From NCBI GenBank assembly GCA_009767595.1, contig VSDK01002196.1, positions 1-64,000 on the forward strand: a DNA stretch of 64,000 nt, read 5' to 3'. This document shows, piece by piece, positions 41,665 to 53,084 of the stretch. Numbering within the stretch: position 1 is the first letter of the stretch; every line of letters starts with the position of its first letter. The position numbers were made by a program, and so were the translations under genes. The notes beneath the pieces are model-generated. The model worked only from the letters and a program-made list of their open reading frames with translations. It ran no database searches and was not told the DNA's origin. This DNA is from Symbiodinium kawagutii (taxonomy: Eukaryota > Sar > Dinophyceae > Suessiales > Symbiodiniaceae).

Positions 41665-43311
41665 AGACATGATGGTTGATGATGGTGTTGATCATTGTTC
41701 CGCAGTTGCTACTCGTTGAGTTTGGTTCAACAAGTTGCGATTGCCTGTTGTCATTCCCGTGTACTAAACCTTGGGCCCGCTCGCTGAGGGGTGAACACAA
41801 GTAGCTGGTATAGTGATGATGCTTCAGATGGGATGAAGCGTGGTTGATTATCATGGCTTAAGATAGATCATCATGAGTGGCTAATGGCTTTACATCCTAA
41901 CCATGGTGATTGAGCGCATTGAGCTGGTGCTTGTTCTGTGCTCTGACAAAGATGAGGAGAATAGTCTTATAGATCATTTGGGTTACCTCATTCTTGCCAA
42001 GATCTGCATTTCTCTTTGTATCCGGTACTGTTGGGGTTTATGGTGGACTCATACAGTCATGATAACCGTTGTATGCCACAAGGAGTCATAGTACTTGTTT
42101 ATGGCTGCTGCTGATCCGTCCATCAACAGTACAGCTGCACATTGGTCTTGCAAATCATGTTCTGTAGGGAGAGGTGGTCGTGGTTTGATTATTGATGATG
42201 TCAATTGTAAGTCTAGGGCAATGGACCATGTCAGCTCTTTTCTTGATTCCCATGTGTTTTCAGTTGTAGCTTTGCTAGTCCTAGTTGTGCATTTCCCAGA
42301 ACATCATCTCGTTTCTGGCTCCAAGATTCGTTTTGCGTGCTTGCGTGCAAAACTTCAGGATGTCTTCTTGGACAAAGACCCCGAAATACAAAAAAGTCTT
42401 AAGATTTTTGCTGCAGACCAGTTTCCAAGTCGCCATCACCCAAGCCACAGAGGCGATTCTTTTTCGATGAGGCAAGCACACTGGCCGCCATCACAGCAGA
42501 CAACCGGTGAAGTGCGGCCACGACATCTTCATTTGAGCTGGTGATGTTGTGCTGAAACCAAGTTGATTCAACTGAGAACCCAGAGAGCGGCAGTTCCAAA
42601 TGCTGGAGCCTCTGATGTTTTGCGGCTGGGGCTACCATAGCGGCTCGAACCGACTCATTGATACCCAAAAGCTGTGGTGGATTGTTGGCTCACACTGCTG
42701 AACATCGCAACACTTGGGGCAGGTTTTAACTCACCAGAGATGATCACTGACTTCTGGGGAAATCACCAGGGTGAGGCCATGGCTGTGATCTTCACCTCTG
42801 TGGCATGGGTGAGGCCAGGTCTTTTGTCGTCATCGCCCTCCTGGGCCCATCTTTTTTCAATCAAGTAGAGGCACCGAGCGCTGGCTAAGGCAGCTCCCTT
42901 CACCCAGAAAAGCCCTGGAATCCTCAAGCACTTAGCTTCCCAGGCTGATGATCAGAGGCACTCATGATACTTCCAGCTGCGGATGATGGTTAAGCAGAGT
43001 TGATATCATCTATTGGTTTCAATGAACAGTCGTTGGTTCATTGGAGGATAGCATTGGTTGACAAGTGTTGATAGTGATAACTGATCACGGGTGTGGCAAT
43101 AGCAATTAAATGCTGACCATCATCAACCACAGGTAATAGCTTGTCACACTGGTTGAGAAGCATTACAAGAGAGCTTGATCCTGGCTGATAACAAAGCTGA
43201 TCTTCTGTTCATTTACCCATGGTGAGACTTGACTCGCAGGCTCCTCCAATCCAGGCCCATGTGATAGACCAATGACTTCACACTTATTCAAAGTTATCCA
43301 CGAGTGTATGC
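41665..43311. other. mostly non-coding, one minus-strand island
   Basis: At 42399-42668 the minus strand is open and protein-like from an ATG (MGINESVRAAMVAPAAKHQR, then SSNEDVVAALHRLSAVMAAS). The plus strand at 42095-42540 is also open. No domain recognised. The rest is A/T-rich or TGATGG simple sequence. Confidence 0.3.
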
Positions 43312-43445
43312 AACATGAACCACGATGAACCACGATGAACCACCATGAACCACCATGAACCACCATGAACCACCAATCAACCACCAATCAGCCACCATCA
43401 ACCACCATCAACCACCATCAACCACCATTACCAGAACCCAGCCAT
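43312..43445. repeat. AACCACCATG/AACCACCATC tandem array
   Basis: About twelve units of 10-11 bp in direct repeat (ATGAACCACC, then ATCAACCACC). Confidence 0.85.
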
Positions 43446-43546
43446 TCACCCATCATAACAACCAGAAACCACCATCAACGACCCTCAACCACTATGAGCC
43501 AGCATGAACCACATTAGTTGACGAAGAATCACCTTAAGCTGCATGA

Positions 43547-43720
43547 ATGTTTGAAGCCACAAAGGGTGACCTCAACATGGTGAACACACGCAATGCGGTG
43601 TCGTTTTCTCACGGCGTGGTCAGTGTGGTGGTTGCGGCTGTGATTGGCGAGCTGGAACACCATGGGAGTTTCTTGAGGTTTTTGGAGCTGGGTGCCCTGG
43701 AAACTAACAGCCGAACCCTA
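43547..43720 (+). CDS. exon island, unknown
   Basis: Plus frame MVNTRNAVSFSHGVVSVVVA then AVIGELEHHGSFLRFLELGA, a hydrophobic helix followed by polar sequence. Splice borders not resolved. Confidence 0.35.
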
Positions 43721-44995
43721 CCAAGCTTCGGTTCTGAAACTGGTCACCCGCCTTACCAAAAATGCTATCCCTTTTGTGCACAAGCTGGTCACCCCCCTGG
43801 GAAGGTCTTAAGCGTATCCAGGAGTGTCATGATTGGGGAAGATGAGAAGCCAGAAATTATCAGAATTGGCAACTTTGGATGGTTAATGATTTATAGGGGA
43901 GGACCAACTATGTCAAATGGGTACCATCCAAATGGGTAACCACATGATGGTCATCAAGAAATGGTGGCCAACTATGTCAAATCTGCTGTGCTGTTGGAGT
44001 TTTGGGGTGTGGATGACAAGGCGAACATCAGAACATCAGCTTCCACCTGTTGTTGTTATTGTTTTTTCCAAAGGTCGTTGGTCATATTCCAGCTGGGTCA
44101 TGAACACTGCAGTAAGAAGAAATCGATTCTTTGATGACTCAATAGCAACTGCTAACAAGAGAGCTCTTATGGTTTCAGGATCTGATTGTTAGATACTTCG
44201 TTGGAGTGGTTGATCGGAAAATCTACTCTGGATTCAACCAGCAATTATAGGGCTTCCTTGGAGATCAATAATTTCTGCCAATACTTGACTCTTTCGTCCA
44301 GCCATCTTGAAGTTTAGCAGCCACCAGCTACCAACCTTAACCTCCAGCGATCTGCAGATCGAAAAGATTCAGAATTTGTAAACAACTTGTAGTATTTCCG
44401 CTGGGTCAAAACTGCTGAATGATTCACATAGCTGTTGGTTGGGACTTCAGGTTCTGCTTGAGTTTCTACCGATTTTGACCCATGCTACTTATATCGTTCC
44501 CGTTTTGGGGCCCAGAAGTTTTTGACACGGCAGGGCTCTCTGCCTCCCAAGCCACAGCTTGAGCGAAGCGACATGGCATAAGCGACAAGGACCTTGACAA
44601 ACAACTGGTGCTATCCGACACCGGCTCTGGTAGCGATGAATCCAGATTGATATGGATGTTTTTCAAAATAGGGCGACCCCCGAATCATCTTTTGTTAACC
44701 ATTTGTTGTACTAAAGCAACCATTTTTGGCGGGTCCCCTGTTTGAAGGAACCCTTTTATAATCAGGTTGGGAAACCTGGAACGTAGCGAAAACCTCCATA
44801 ACTTTGGAGTTCCCTATGACTGGAGAAATCTCCCTCTCAGTAGTTGTTTGACCATCATTGTTGGCGATTCCCTATCAAGGCCTATCATCAACCATGGCTG
44901 GTTGGTGGTTTCAAACATTTTTGATTTTCCCTAGTAGTTACAAGCAGTTGGTTGGTTGACTAATGTATTTTTTGTAGGGGTTGAAGCCACCAACC
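43721..44995. other. non-coding, with TIR-A and TIR-B elements
   Basis: TIR-A at 44653-44755 (GATGTTTTTCAAAATAGGGC ... CCCCTGTTTGAAGGAACCC), a TIR-A right end at 44800-44832, and a complete TIR-B at 44896-44998 (GGCTGGTTGGTGGTTTCAAA ... TTTTTTGTAG GGGTTGAAGCC). Confidence 0.6.
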
Positions 44996-45180
44996 ATGGC
45001 TGTTGGTGAAGCCTTGCGCTATCACTTTGCTGAAGCTTGGGGCGAAGAGCAGCTCGCTGTTCTCTGTTCCAGAGACCGCAGCAACTGCTGCGCTGCGGCA
45101 TACCCATGCTGGTTGCAGAGAGAAAGCGGAAAAAATCATCGTTTCAGCGAAGGTTCGTTTTTTAGATTTTTCGTTGAATA
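44996..45180 (+). CDS. exon candidate directly after a TIR-B element
   Basis: Open plus frame MAVGEALRYHFAEAWGEEQL begins within the TIR-B right end; a second plus frame reads ALRHTHAGCREKAEKIIVSA. If TTTTTTGTAG of the TIR-B element is the acceptor, the exon would start inside the element. Product unknown. Confidence 0.35.
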
Positions 45181-45535
45181 GAGCATTGGTCGATTTAGAT
45201 AGATTATGGTTGATTTAGACACGTTCAACGTACTAGTAGGTTGATTTAGAGTACTGGTTGAGTAGATCATTGGCTCAACATAAACCTTTGTTGTAATCAA
45301 CCAACCCAAAAGTTGCCTCGCCGTTGGTTCACCATCAAATATAGTAGATTCATATTGATTTGTGGTGATTGACATGGTAGATGGTGATGGTAGTTGTGAT
45401 TATTCATGTTTCACCATCCATTCACCATCAAATATTTGTTGATCCTTGTGTAACCATTATCAGAACACGAAGATGTTACTCACATGTTCGTCGGTGCCTT
45501 GGTGCCCTAGCCTTTGACCAGCTGTCATAGCCATG

Positions 45536-45643
45536 TGGTGATTTCTTAGCAGCTGGGGGTACCCCGAATCATCCAGCATTATTGATCATTTTTTAGCAAC
45601 AAACCAACCCGTTTTTGGGTTCCCAATTTTGAGAAAGGCCCAT
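45536..45643. mobile_element. TIR-A element
   Basis: GTGGTGATTTCTTAGCAGCT ... GGGTTCCCAATTTTGAGAAA with subterminal CCGAATCATCCAG. Confidence 0.6.
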
Positions 45644-45679
45644 GTGTCTGACTTGTCTCAGTTTATTCCACGTTAAGTG

Positions 45680-45877
45680 TCAATGCATGGGATGGTCGAC
45701 AGGAGAAACCTTTGAATCTGGAGATTCACAGATCAGTTGACTAACCGATGGAGGGATATGACTGCCTTGTAAACGGATACCGCCAACCACCATGAAGGTT
45801 TTAAGCTCGAAGGTATGGATACCACTACACCGTGGGTGTCCCACCAATTCGTTGCGCTGAAATCTATCCGTAGCCAT
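45680..45877 (-). other. minus-strand open island
   Basis: MATDRFQRNELVGHPRCSG, then HTFELKTFMVVGGIRLQG. Possibly an exon; no splice sites assigned. Its start codon overlaps a spliced-leader-like 13-mer on the plus strand (see findings). Confidence 0.25.
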
Positions 45878-46099
45878 TTGCTGCAGAAATTCGAGAAGAA
45901 CACTTCGATTGGATCATGGCAGGGAAAACGACAAAGATTTCCTAGCAGTTTGTTCTCGCTACTGGTGGCAATATTTTCTTAGGCCATGTTGATGTCCGTT
46001 TACTATTTTTGATTAGACTTGATCTGATTTTTTCAGTTGATGTTATCCAAATCGTTTAACCATGCAAACCCATGATGATAGCATGTTCTAGCCAAAGCC

Positions 46100-46430
46100 G
46101 AGCATTGCCTAGACTTTCCCGATTTCTTTGCGATCCGTAGTCATTCCGGTGAAAGTGGTGGGTTTCCCTATCAAACACAATGCTTTTCTTGGTGGGTTGA
46201 GGTTTACCTTCATTCCTGACTTTTTCAGGGCCTTTAGGGGCGAACAGAAAATGCCATAATTCTGACTGCATGTTGTCATGCGAAGCATATGATCCTGGCA
46301 TATCCTGGCCGTCGCCACCCTAGTGGTGGTTGATGAACAGATGTAGCACACTATCTCTTGACGTGCAGAAGCAGGAGGAACTGTGGATTCCTTGGGAAGC
46401 TTTGGCTGATGGCCGCTTCGCAAGATGACT
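46100..46430 (-). other. minus-strand open islands
   Basis: Two minus frames are open (SELWHFLFAPKGPEKVRNEG and RSGHQPKLPKESTVPPASAR). Composition is protein-like but there is no domain. Confidence 0.25.
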
Positions 46431-46508
46431 TCAAAAGCCAGCTTTTGGTGGTGCTGCCATGCTTACAATACCTTTCCTCTTGAAGCCCCCGCACGCAAAC
46501 CCTGGTTG

Positions 46509-46564
46509 GTTGTATATATATATATATTATATATATTTATTTATTTATTTATTTATATATATAT
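46509..46564. repeat. (TA)n/(TTTA)n microsatellite
   Basis: TATATATATA runs flank five TTTA units. Confidence 0.95.
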
Positions 46565-46959
46565 AGACTGTAATTAATGCATTTTCTGGGGGCCCAGAGT
46601 TCAATAGTAGTGGGAAAGGATATCTGTTGGGTCCATAGATAGGGTTTCCGCCGCCTCGTAGAGCTCAAGAAGTCCTACTGGCCGCATGTGCAGTGAGCTG
46701 TCGTTTGATTGGTGGGTGCAAGATGGTTCAAGTACGTGTTGTTTATCAATCATCATTCGTTATGATTGATTGATTATGTTTTCTGGATGACTCAGATTTT
46801 TCAGAGTGTCTGACCATCAAGCAGAGTATCCTTGATAGCCAGTGAGTATTCATTGACAGCTGCAAGATCCACAATATGATAAGCTATGGGTTTACCGCCA
46901 ACCAGTGAGCCAGCCACTCAGTTGAAGACCAATTGAGGGCGAGAATGATTATAAGTAGC

Positions 46960-47265
46960 ATGGCAGGATGGTCGTGGATGCTGCCACTCACCATACCATG
47001 GTATTCTCCAGCGATATTGGCTTCTGGCCCCAAAGCCGGGTACCCTATGACAAAGTTGATCCTTTTCAGCAAAGCATTCTCGGGATCACTGAAGTTTCAA
47101 CATCTAATTGTACACTCAGCGATGGCCAGGGGATGCCCATGTTCAGGCACCACTTTTGCCAGTTGAGTTTCCCTCCGCAGCCTTTCGCTGTACCTTCAGG
47201 TGCTTGGATGTGCCATGTTCACTTACTGGAAACTAACCATGGTGAAATCGAGGTTAGGAGTTAGT
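46960..47265 (+). CDS. exon island, unknown
   Basis: The plus frame is open to TAG and reads MVFSSDIGFWPQSRVPYDKV, then FQQSILGITEVSTSNC and CHVHLLETNHGEIEV. A second plus frame is partly open. No family recognised. Confidence 0.35.
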
Positions 47266-47457
47266 TCAGCGGCTGTAGATGATTATAAAGTTATACCCAA
47301 GGTTATAGATGGTCTGTTCGGGCTTCGTGCAGCTATCTCAAAGGGTTCATAACCATGGCGCAACCCAAATGGCATAACCCAAATGTCATAATCGGCTAAC
47401 CGTGGTTTATAACCATGGCTATAAGCCCGTTACCTCACTACGGGTGCAACCTTCACC

Positions 47458-47538
47458 ATGGCTTCACTACCCCTGGTGCACCAGCTTGGCCAGGAGATTG
47501 TCGGAGCCGCTGCAAAGGAGGCTGGAGAAGCTGTTTAA
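47458..47538 (+). CDS. short terminal exon candidate
   Basis: ASLPLVHQLGQEIVGAAAKE then AGEAV and TAA 47536-47538, in a GC-rich patch. Either a terminal exon using the CACCAG acceptor at 47484 or an internal exon in another frame (LARRLSEPLQRRLEKLF). Confidence 0.35.
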   Translation: MASLPLVHQLGQEIVGAAAKEAGEAV

Positions 47539-47569
47539 GCAGGGGTCGCTATGGATGTAACAATGGCAA

Positions 47570-47790
47570 CTAATTCATTAACTAACTATCAATTAACCAA
47601 TTGACTAACTGACTATCAATGCTAACTGATGATTATCAATCACACTGCAATGGATTGACTAATTGTTGGCATCAGATTGATTGATCAGTTAATCAGTTAA
47701 TCCAGTTAATCAATCATTGATACCAACAATTAGTTATTGATTGATTGATTGATAATCAATTAATCAGTTAGTCAGTTGATGATGCATGGC
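47570..47790. repeat. large imperfect inverted repeat
   Basis: CTAACTGACTATCAATGC and CTAATTGTTGGCATCAG on the left are mirrored by ACCAACAATTAGTTATTGAT and TCAATTAATCAGTTAGTCAG on the right. The arms are about 90-100 bp of TTGATTGA-type words. Confidence 0.6.
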
Positions 47791-48355
47791 TCAGATTGAT
47801 TAGTCATCACTTCATCATGAATTAAGCATCACTTTGTCATCGTTAATCATCAGTTAATCAGTTTTGTTTAGCTGGCCATTTTAGACATATTTTCCTTCGC
47901 CAATATTTGGGATGATTGTTCCAATTGAATCATGTGGTTGGGATGGATTACAACCACCGACCAGGCATTGATATACCATGTCATTACTCAACATGATGAT
48001 GGGCTATCCAATGAGTGATATTCTCCAATGTCTACTCCCATATGAGTTTTGGACTGTACACCGTAATAGCAGCTATCAATATCATCAAATGTGACAAAAC
48101 ATCTTTATCAGAATTGCCTCATTGATCATTATTCACTCAAGATGCAACATCATCAAGTATCACTTGCAGCCATTGATTGTTGACTATTATCAACCGCTAT
48201 CTCAACCGCCGTTGTCATCATTAGCATTCATTAGCCATCATCAACTATTGTTAACCCAAGGTGAACATTGCAAATCATCGCTACTTATCGACCATCATGA
48301 ACCATCATTTGCCATTTTGTTTGCGATTTATTTGCCATTCATTTGCCATCCATCA

Positions 48356-48840
48356 TTAACCATCAGCTTCTCAAACCAACCGTCATTAACCATCATTAAG
48401 TCATTAACCATCATTAACCATCATTAAGTCATTAACCATCATTAACCATCATTAAGTCATTAACCATCATTAACCATCATTAAGTCATTAACCATCATTA
48501 ACCATCATTAAGTCATTAACCATCATTAACCATCATTAAGTCATTAACCATCATTAACCATCATTAAGTCATTAACCATCATTAACCATCATTAAGTCAT
48601 TAACCATCATTAACCATCATTAAGTCTTTAACCATCATTAAGTCATTAACCATCATTAACCATCATTAAGTCATTAACCATCATTAAGTCATTAACCATC
48701 ATTAAGTCATTAACCATCATTAACCATCATTAAGTCATTAACCATCATTAACCATCATTAAGTCTTTAACCATCATTAAGTCATTAACCATCATTAACCA
48801 TCATTAAGTCATTAACCATCAGTAACCACCATCAACCATC
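48356..48840. repeat. 28-bp minisatellite
   Basis: About 17 near-identical units made of two CATTAACCAT words plus CATTAAGT, with several 18-bp units that have lost one word, and an occasional TCTTTAACC variant. It is the local amplification of the window's background CCATCATTAACC motif and directly precedes the exon at 48895. Confidence 0.95.
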
Positions 48841-48894
48841 ATCAACCCTGTGCCTATCAACTTGTCAACCGACTTGGCTGTTGGGCTGTTGCAG

Positions 48895-49011
48895 GTCACC
48901 ACTGCTTCCCACCAGGCTGGGAGTGCTGAGGACGTTGGCACTTGGGTGGCGTTGACTGAGGATGGTTGCGGGGTTGATTTCTGTTGGGAGCTGGCCCAGA
49001 ATCGTCGATAA
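48895..49011 (+). CDS. terminal exon, unknown protein
   Basis: Acceptor TTGGGCTGTTGCAG, then VTTASHQAGSAEDVGTWVAL and DGCGVDFCWELAQNRR, TAA at 49009-49011. The upstream side is the CATTAACC minisatellite and the downstream side is TGATGG-type simple sequence. Product not recognised. Confidence 0.5.
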   Translation, partial: VTTASHQAGSAEDVGTWVALTEDGCGVDFCWELAQNRR

Positions 49012-50138
49012 ATGGTTGATAAATGGTTGATCAATGGTTGATAATGATGGCAATGAATGCTTGATGAGTGGTTGATGAACGGTTAACGATGCTGGTAGAT
49101 TTTGGTTGATGTAGCTGAATTGATAATCTTGGAAGCCATGCTTCAGTACTCGTTCATAATGATTGAGAGTGGTTGCTCGTTGTGTATAACAATGGACAAG
49201 CACATGGTTCATGATGGGGAAGAACAACCAACAATACCAACAGCAACATTTGATAGTATGAAAATCAAAAACATATTCCAGTATCGCAAGAATGATTTTC
49301 TTTCCCAACAAACATATCACCCCCAAATGTTGTAGGTTGATCAAAATAACATGACACAAGCGATCGTTATATCTAGCATTCGCCTGGCAGTTACCCAGCT
49401 GAGAACTACTGTAATCTAAGATAGGCTGAGTTGACAGTCCCTGGTAGTTAAAGCTTTGGTAGTCTTTCAATGGAAAATCACCGATCCCAATAGGTAATCT
49501 GCTTGAATGGTGGATAAGCCATTGCTAGGTTGGTTTACCAGAGGCTAACTAACAGACTATCATTAATCTAGTATCATTGTACTTAAGATCGGAAAAACAA
49601 TAAAAAATCCTTGACCAACAATGGACAAACAACAACCTGGCAATTACTGACCAGTCCGACAACTCACCAGTCCATTACCAAAGGATGCTTATCAGGAACC
49701 AACAGATGATCATTCACCATCATGAACCTAGTACTGTATGAACATACCTAAGATCAATATACTTGAAAAGCATCATTGACCAGCAAATTCAAGTATGAGT
49801 ATTATCAAACTTAAGATTGATATTGAAAAAATCATTGACCATTAAGTACGATCACCAAAAAAATCAAAATTATAGCACCCAACTGATAGCTATGATCAGC
49901 CAGTCAAGTATGATCACATATGATCACCCACTAAAATCATATCACTTGGAGCGTCAAAATCTAAACCCAACAAGTCAACCAAACATCTAAAATCCACAGT
50001 AACTCATGGATAACCATAAATAACCAGTATAATCCACTAAACATCCATGGGTTAATGTGGATTATAACCCATGGATAACCCATGGATTGCCAGTCAGCCA
50101 TGGATAACCCGTGGCCTGGTGACTTGTTGGGTGCCCAG
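49012..50138. other. non-coding
   Basis: TGATGG-type tract to about 49110. A diverged inverted-repeat element lies at about 49385-49560 (CCTGGCAGTTACC ... GGTTGGTTTACCAGAGG), followed by AAGTATGATCACC and CTTAAGATTGATATT repeats. The minus frame at 48865-49470 is open but low complexity. Confidence 0.45.
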
Positions 50139-50253
50139 CCCCTGTGTCTATCCAAGCTGCGCGAGGCTTGGATCGGCGAGGTCCTTGCCACTCTGAGGGC
50201 GGCTCCTGGGGAAAGCATCCGGGTGCCACAGGAGCGGATGGGAAGTCGGATGG
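50139..50253 (+). CDS. internal exon, unknown protein
   Basis: Acceptor TTGTTGGGTGCCCAG; phase 0; PLCLSKLREAWIGEVLATLR then AAPGESIRVPQERMGSR, ending GGATGG|GTCCTA (GT donor). Good helical composition. Product unknown. Confidence 0.5.
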
Positions 50254-50267
50254 GTCCTAAGGGATGA

Positions 50268-50930
50268 GGTGTTTTTTGTGGGGGATTATAAGGGGTTTAT
50301 GGGGGATAACAATTCTGGGTTTATGTTGGTTATAAGGGGTTTATGGGGTAGAATTAATAATCAACAATTGCAGGGGATATACCAACTATAGAGGCTATAG
50401 GAGTGATATACCAACAATGATAGGGGATTACAATTCTAGGATGTTGGTTGTAAGGGTTTATGGGGTGAGAATTAGTAACCAACCATTAGAGGGGATATAC
50501 CAACTATAGATTATAAGGGTTTATGGGGGAGAAATTGGGGGATTATGAATAGCTTTGATTATATCAAGGGATTATCGGAGTGACATAGCAACAATTATAG
50601 GGGATTACAATTGTGGGATGTTGGTTGTAAGGGTTTATGGGGGAGAATTAATCAGTAACAATTCATGGGCATATACCAATAACCAACAATTATCAATACC
50701 TTGATTGTAACGGATTCTGTCAGGGGATGATTACAATAAATCCTTTTGTAAGGGATGTTGTTTATTTTAAGGGCTTACTGTATAACATAGGGAATAATGC
50801 ATTTTTAAAGGCTAGACCAATAGCCAACAATTAGAGTATAGCTAAGAGAATATAATCAGAGCTTATAGGGGATGATTAATAAGCAACAATTCTAGGGAAT
50901 ATACCAACTATAGATGTTGGAATCTTGAGA
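50268..50930. repeat. GGGGATTATAAGGGTTTATGGGG tandem array
   Basis: Five or six diverged units of about 100 bp, each with ACCAACAATTATAGGGGATT and AAGGGTTTATGGGG. The complementary version lies at 33346-33560. Confidence 0.7.
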
Positions 50931-51031
50931 TGGTCGTTTCTCAAGCCAGTTTGGGGATCCCCAAAGTTATGGAGTTATGGATGGTTTCTTACTTGGATGA
51001 TTTGGGGCGTTCCCTATTTTGAGAAACACCC
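50930..51031. mobile_element. TIR-A element
   Basis: GGTCGTTTCTCAAGCCAGTT ... TTCCCTATTTTGAGAAACAC. Confidence 0.7.
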
Positions 51032-51480
51032 AGATTGAGGATGGCTGTTGATGGTTTATGATGCTTTGACGAGGATTGATGGTGGTTAATGATGGTTGAT
51101 GACGGTGATTGGCGGTGAATGTTCGTCAATGATTGACCGTGTTGAGTTTCTAGTGATGAGTCGATGGTTCACCAACTAGTGGGCGTGAATTGAAGATCCA
51201 TCAATCCTGGTTCGTTGGTGAGTAGTGATTAATTGATGGAGAGTAATGCGTGTTGGTCAATTTTATGTGAATTTGTTGGTCAATTCCATTGATTCTAAGA
51301 GTAAGTAACCACCATGAAAATCAATTTATCAATTCATCAATTCATCAATTCATCCAATCATGAATCCAATCAAATCCACACATCAATCCATCCAATCAAA
51401 TCCACTCATTCTGCATCCTGAACTTCTCATCCCTGGTGTGCGGCTGAGGACTTTTCCGAGTCCCAAATCGACTCTGCCAG

Positions 51481-51526
51481 GCCGAGGGGCGGGGCTAGGC
51501 ATGGTGCAGCTGGGCATTGGACCACG
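51481..51526 (+). CDS. short internal exon candidate
   Basis: Lies between CGACTCTGCCAG and GTGAGT, the strongest donor type. The best frame reads RGAGLGMVQLGIGPR. Confidence 0.45.
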
Positions 51527-51958
51527 GTGAGTGTGGCCTGGTTGGTGTTGGAACTTGTTGGTTCATGATACTAAATGGCTCATGGTTGATTTGATGAACC
51601 AGGATCCATGTTTGATTTCGAACATCATGATTCAATGATGTTCAATGGCTCATGATTCATGGCTTTCAACTTGTTGGTTCATGATTTCGAATGGATTTGC
51701 CATTATGAACCAATTGAAACATGTTTTCGAATGGTGTGTTGTCATGGATTTTGTAATTCTTCATGATGGCAGTTTAAATGGCTCATAGTTAATGGTAATG
51801 TTAATGACTTGTGAAATATGAATAATGAATACTTTACGACCTGGAAAAAGTCCAAACCTTCGAAAAGAAACACTTCTGCACTCAACCAGGTTTTTTCTTA
51901 AAGTTCAACTACTTCATTCTCTCAATTTCTTCCAGTACCTTGTAGTAGTCGGTTGCAG

Positions 51959-52116
51959 TCGGTTCTACGGCTGGTTATCGCTGGTGGTTCATGTCGCTTC
52001 CAACACGTCCCTTGGAATCGCTATGGCGACAGATCGTGCACGCGAGGCTGATCTTCCTGGTCTGTGGTGCAGAGGCAGAAGATGAGGACACCTTCAGGCG
52101 CTGGGCCAAGCGATAG
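51959..52116 (+). CDS. probable terminal exon, unknown protein
   Basis: After GGTTGCAG: GSTAGYRWWFMSLPTRPLES then WRQIVHARLIFLVCG and an acidic tail, TAG at 52114-52116. A competing frame starts at a better polypyrimidine acceptor (TTCTCTCAATTTCTTCCAG, 51935) and reads YLVVVGCSRFYGWLSLVVHV. Both are plausible and they exclude each other. Confidence 0.4.
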
Positions 52117-52182
52117 CAAGCGGCTGGGTGGTGCTCCATGGCTGTGACACGGACAGGTTGGTGCTGGGTCCAAGCGGGATAG

Positions 52183-52296
52183 GGTGGTTTCTCAAGCCGT
52201 AGGCCACCCCAAAATGCTTGGTTTATTTCTTTTAAATGAATGATTTATATTTATAGTGGATGATTCGGGGTTACCCCTGTTTTGAGAAACCATCAT
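52183..52296. mobile_element. TIR-A element
   Basis: GGTGGTTTCTCAAGCCGTAGG ... GGGTTACCCCTGTTTTGAGA and AACCATCAT. Closely similar to the copy at 3504. Confidence 0.75.
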
Positions 52297-52646
52297 ATGA
52301 CCGAGGTAAATATCCCTGATTAGGTGGGTTGTAAACCCTAGAACCAGGGTTAAGAAGTAGGGATGCACAGCTGGGTGGGCAGGACATGAGTTTCTGGAAC
52401 GGAACTTTTGAATGCAAATACCTCCATACTTTTATGTACTTTTTACATACAGGCTGCACAATTAAATGTTGGTTGTAAAATGCACTGACTCATAAGTAGG
52501 TTCCCAAATTTATGCTCAACAACATTAAACTGCAAACCATGAAACCTACTTGGTAGTCAAATATAGCCTCATGTTGTTGTAACATTGAACCGCAAACAAA
52601 TAGACCTAGTACGTTGAATCCGTCCGCTCGCATGAACTGCTTCCAG

Positions 52647-52745
52647 AGCTGCAGGTTCCCTGCCAGCGGCCAAGAAGTGTCGCTGGCCATGGAATTCTTG
52701 TCGGAGTATGCCGCTCACCTGGTCAGGGACTTAGGAACTGGGATA
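52647..52745 (+). CDS. internal exon, unknown protein
   Basis: After AACTGCTTCCAG: SCRFPASGQEVSLAMEFLSE then YAAHLVRDLGTG. The donor may be CTG|GTCAGG (52721) or further right, where a 22-bp GAGGGTGTCAGGGTTGG duplication begins. TGATGG-type simple sequence follows from about 52890. Confidence 0.45.
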
Positions 52746-53084
52746 GGACACGAGGGTGTCAGGGTTGGGATCACGAGGGTGTCAGGGTTGGATGGATTGT
52801 CCTATGACTATCTTTGCTGACAAATCACTGCTGAGGGAAAAATGCTCGAAAACCACCTGGACCCGTAGTCGTTTGTGATATGCCATTCATGGTTAGTGGT
52901 GGTTTGTTTTCAATCATGCTTGGTGATGGTCCATGATGGTTAAAGATGCTTCATGATGGTGAATGACAGTCAATGATGGTTAATGATGGTTATTTAGTCA
53001 ATGTGGTTGATGACAAATGACATCAACCTGCATTGATCATCATTAACCATCTAATATGGTGAATGGTTGCCATGATCAGATAGC

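Noticed and set aside
48356-48840. Possible CRISPR-like array
   Set aside because: Units are contiguous with no unique spacers, and the genome is eukaryotic; this is a minisatellite.
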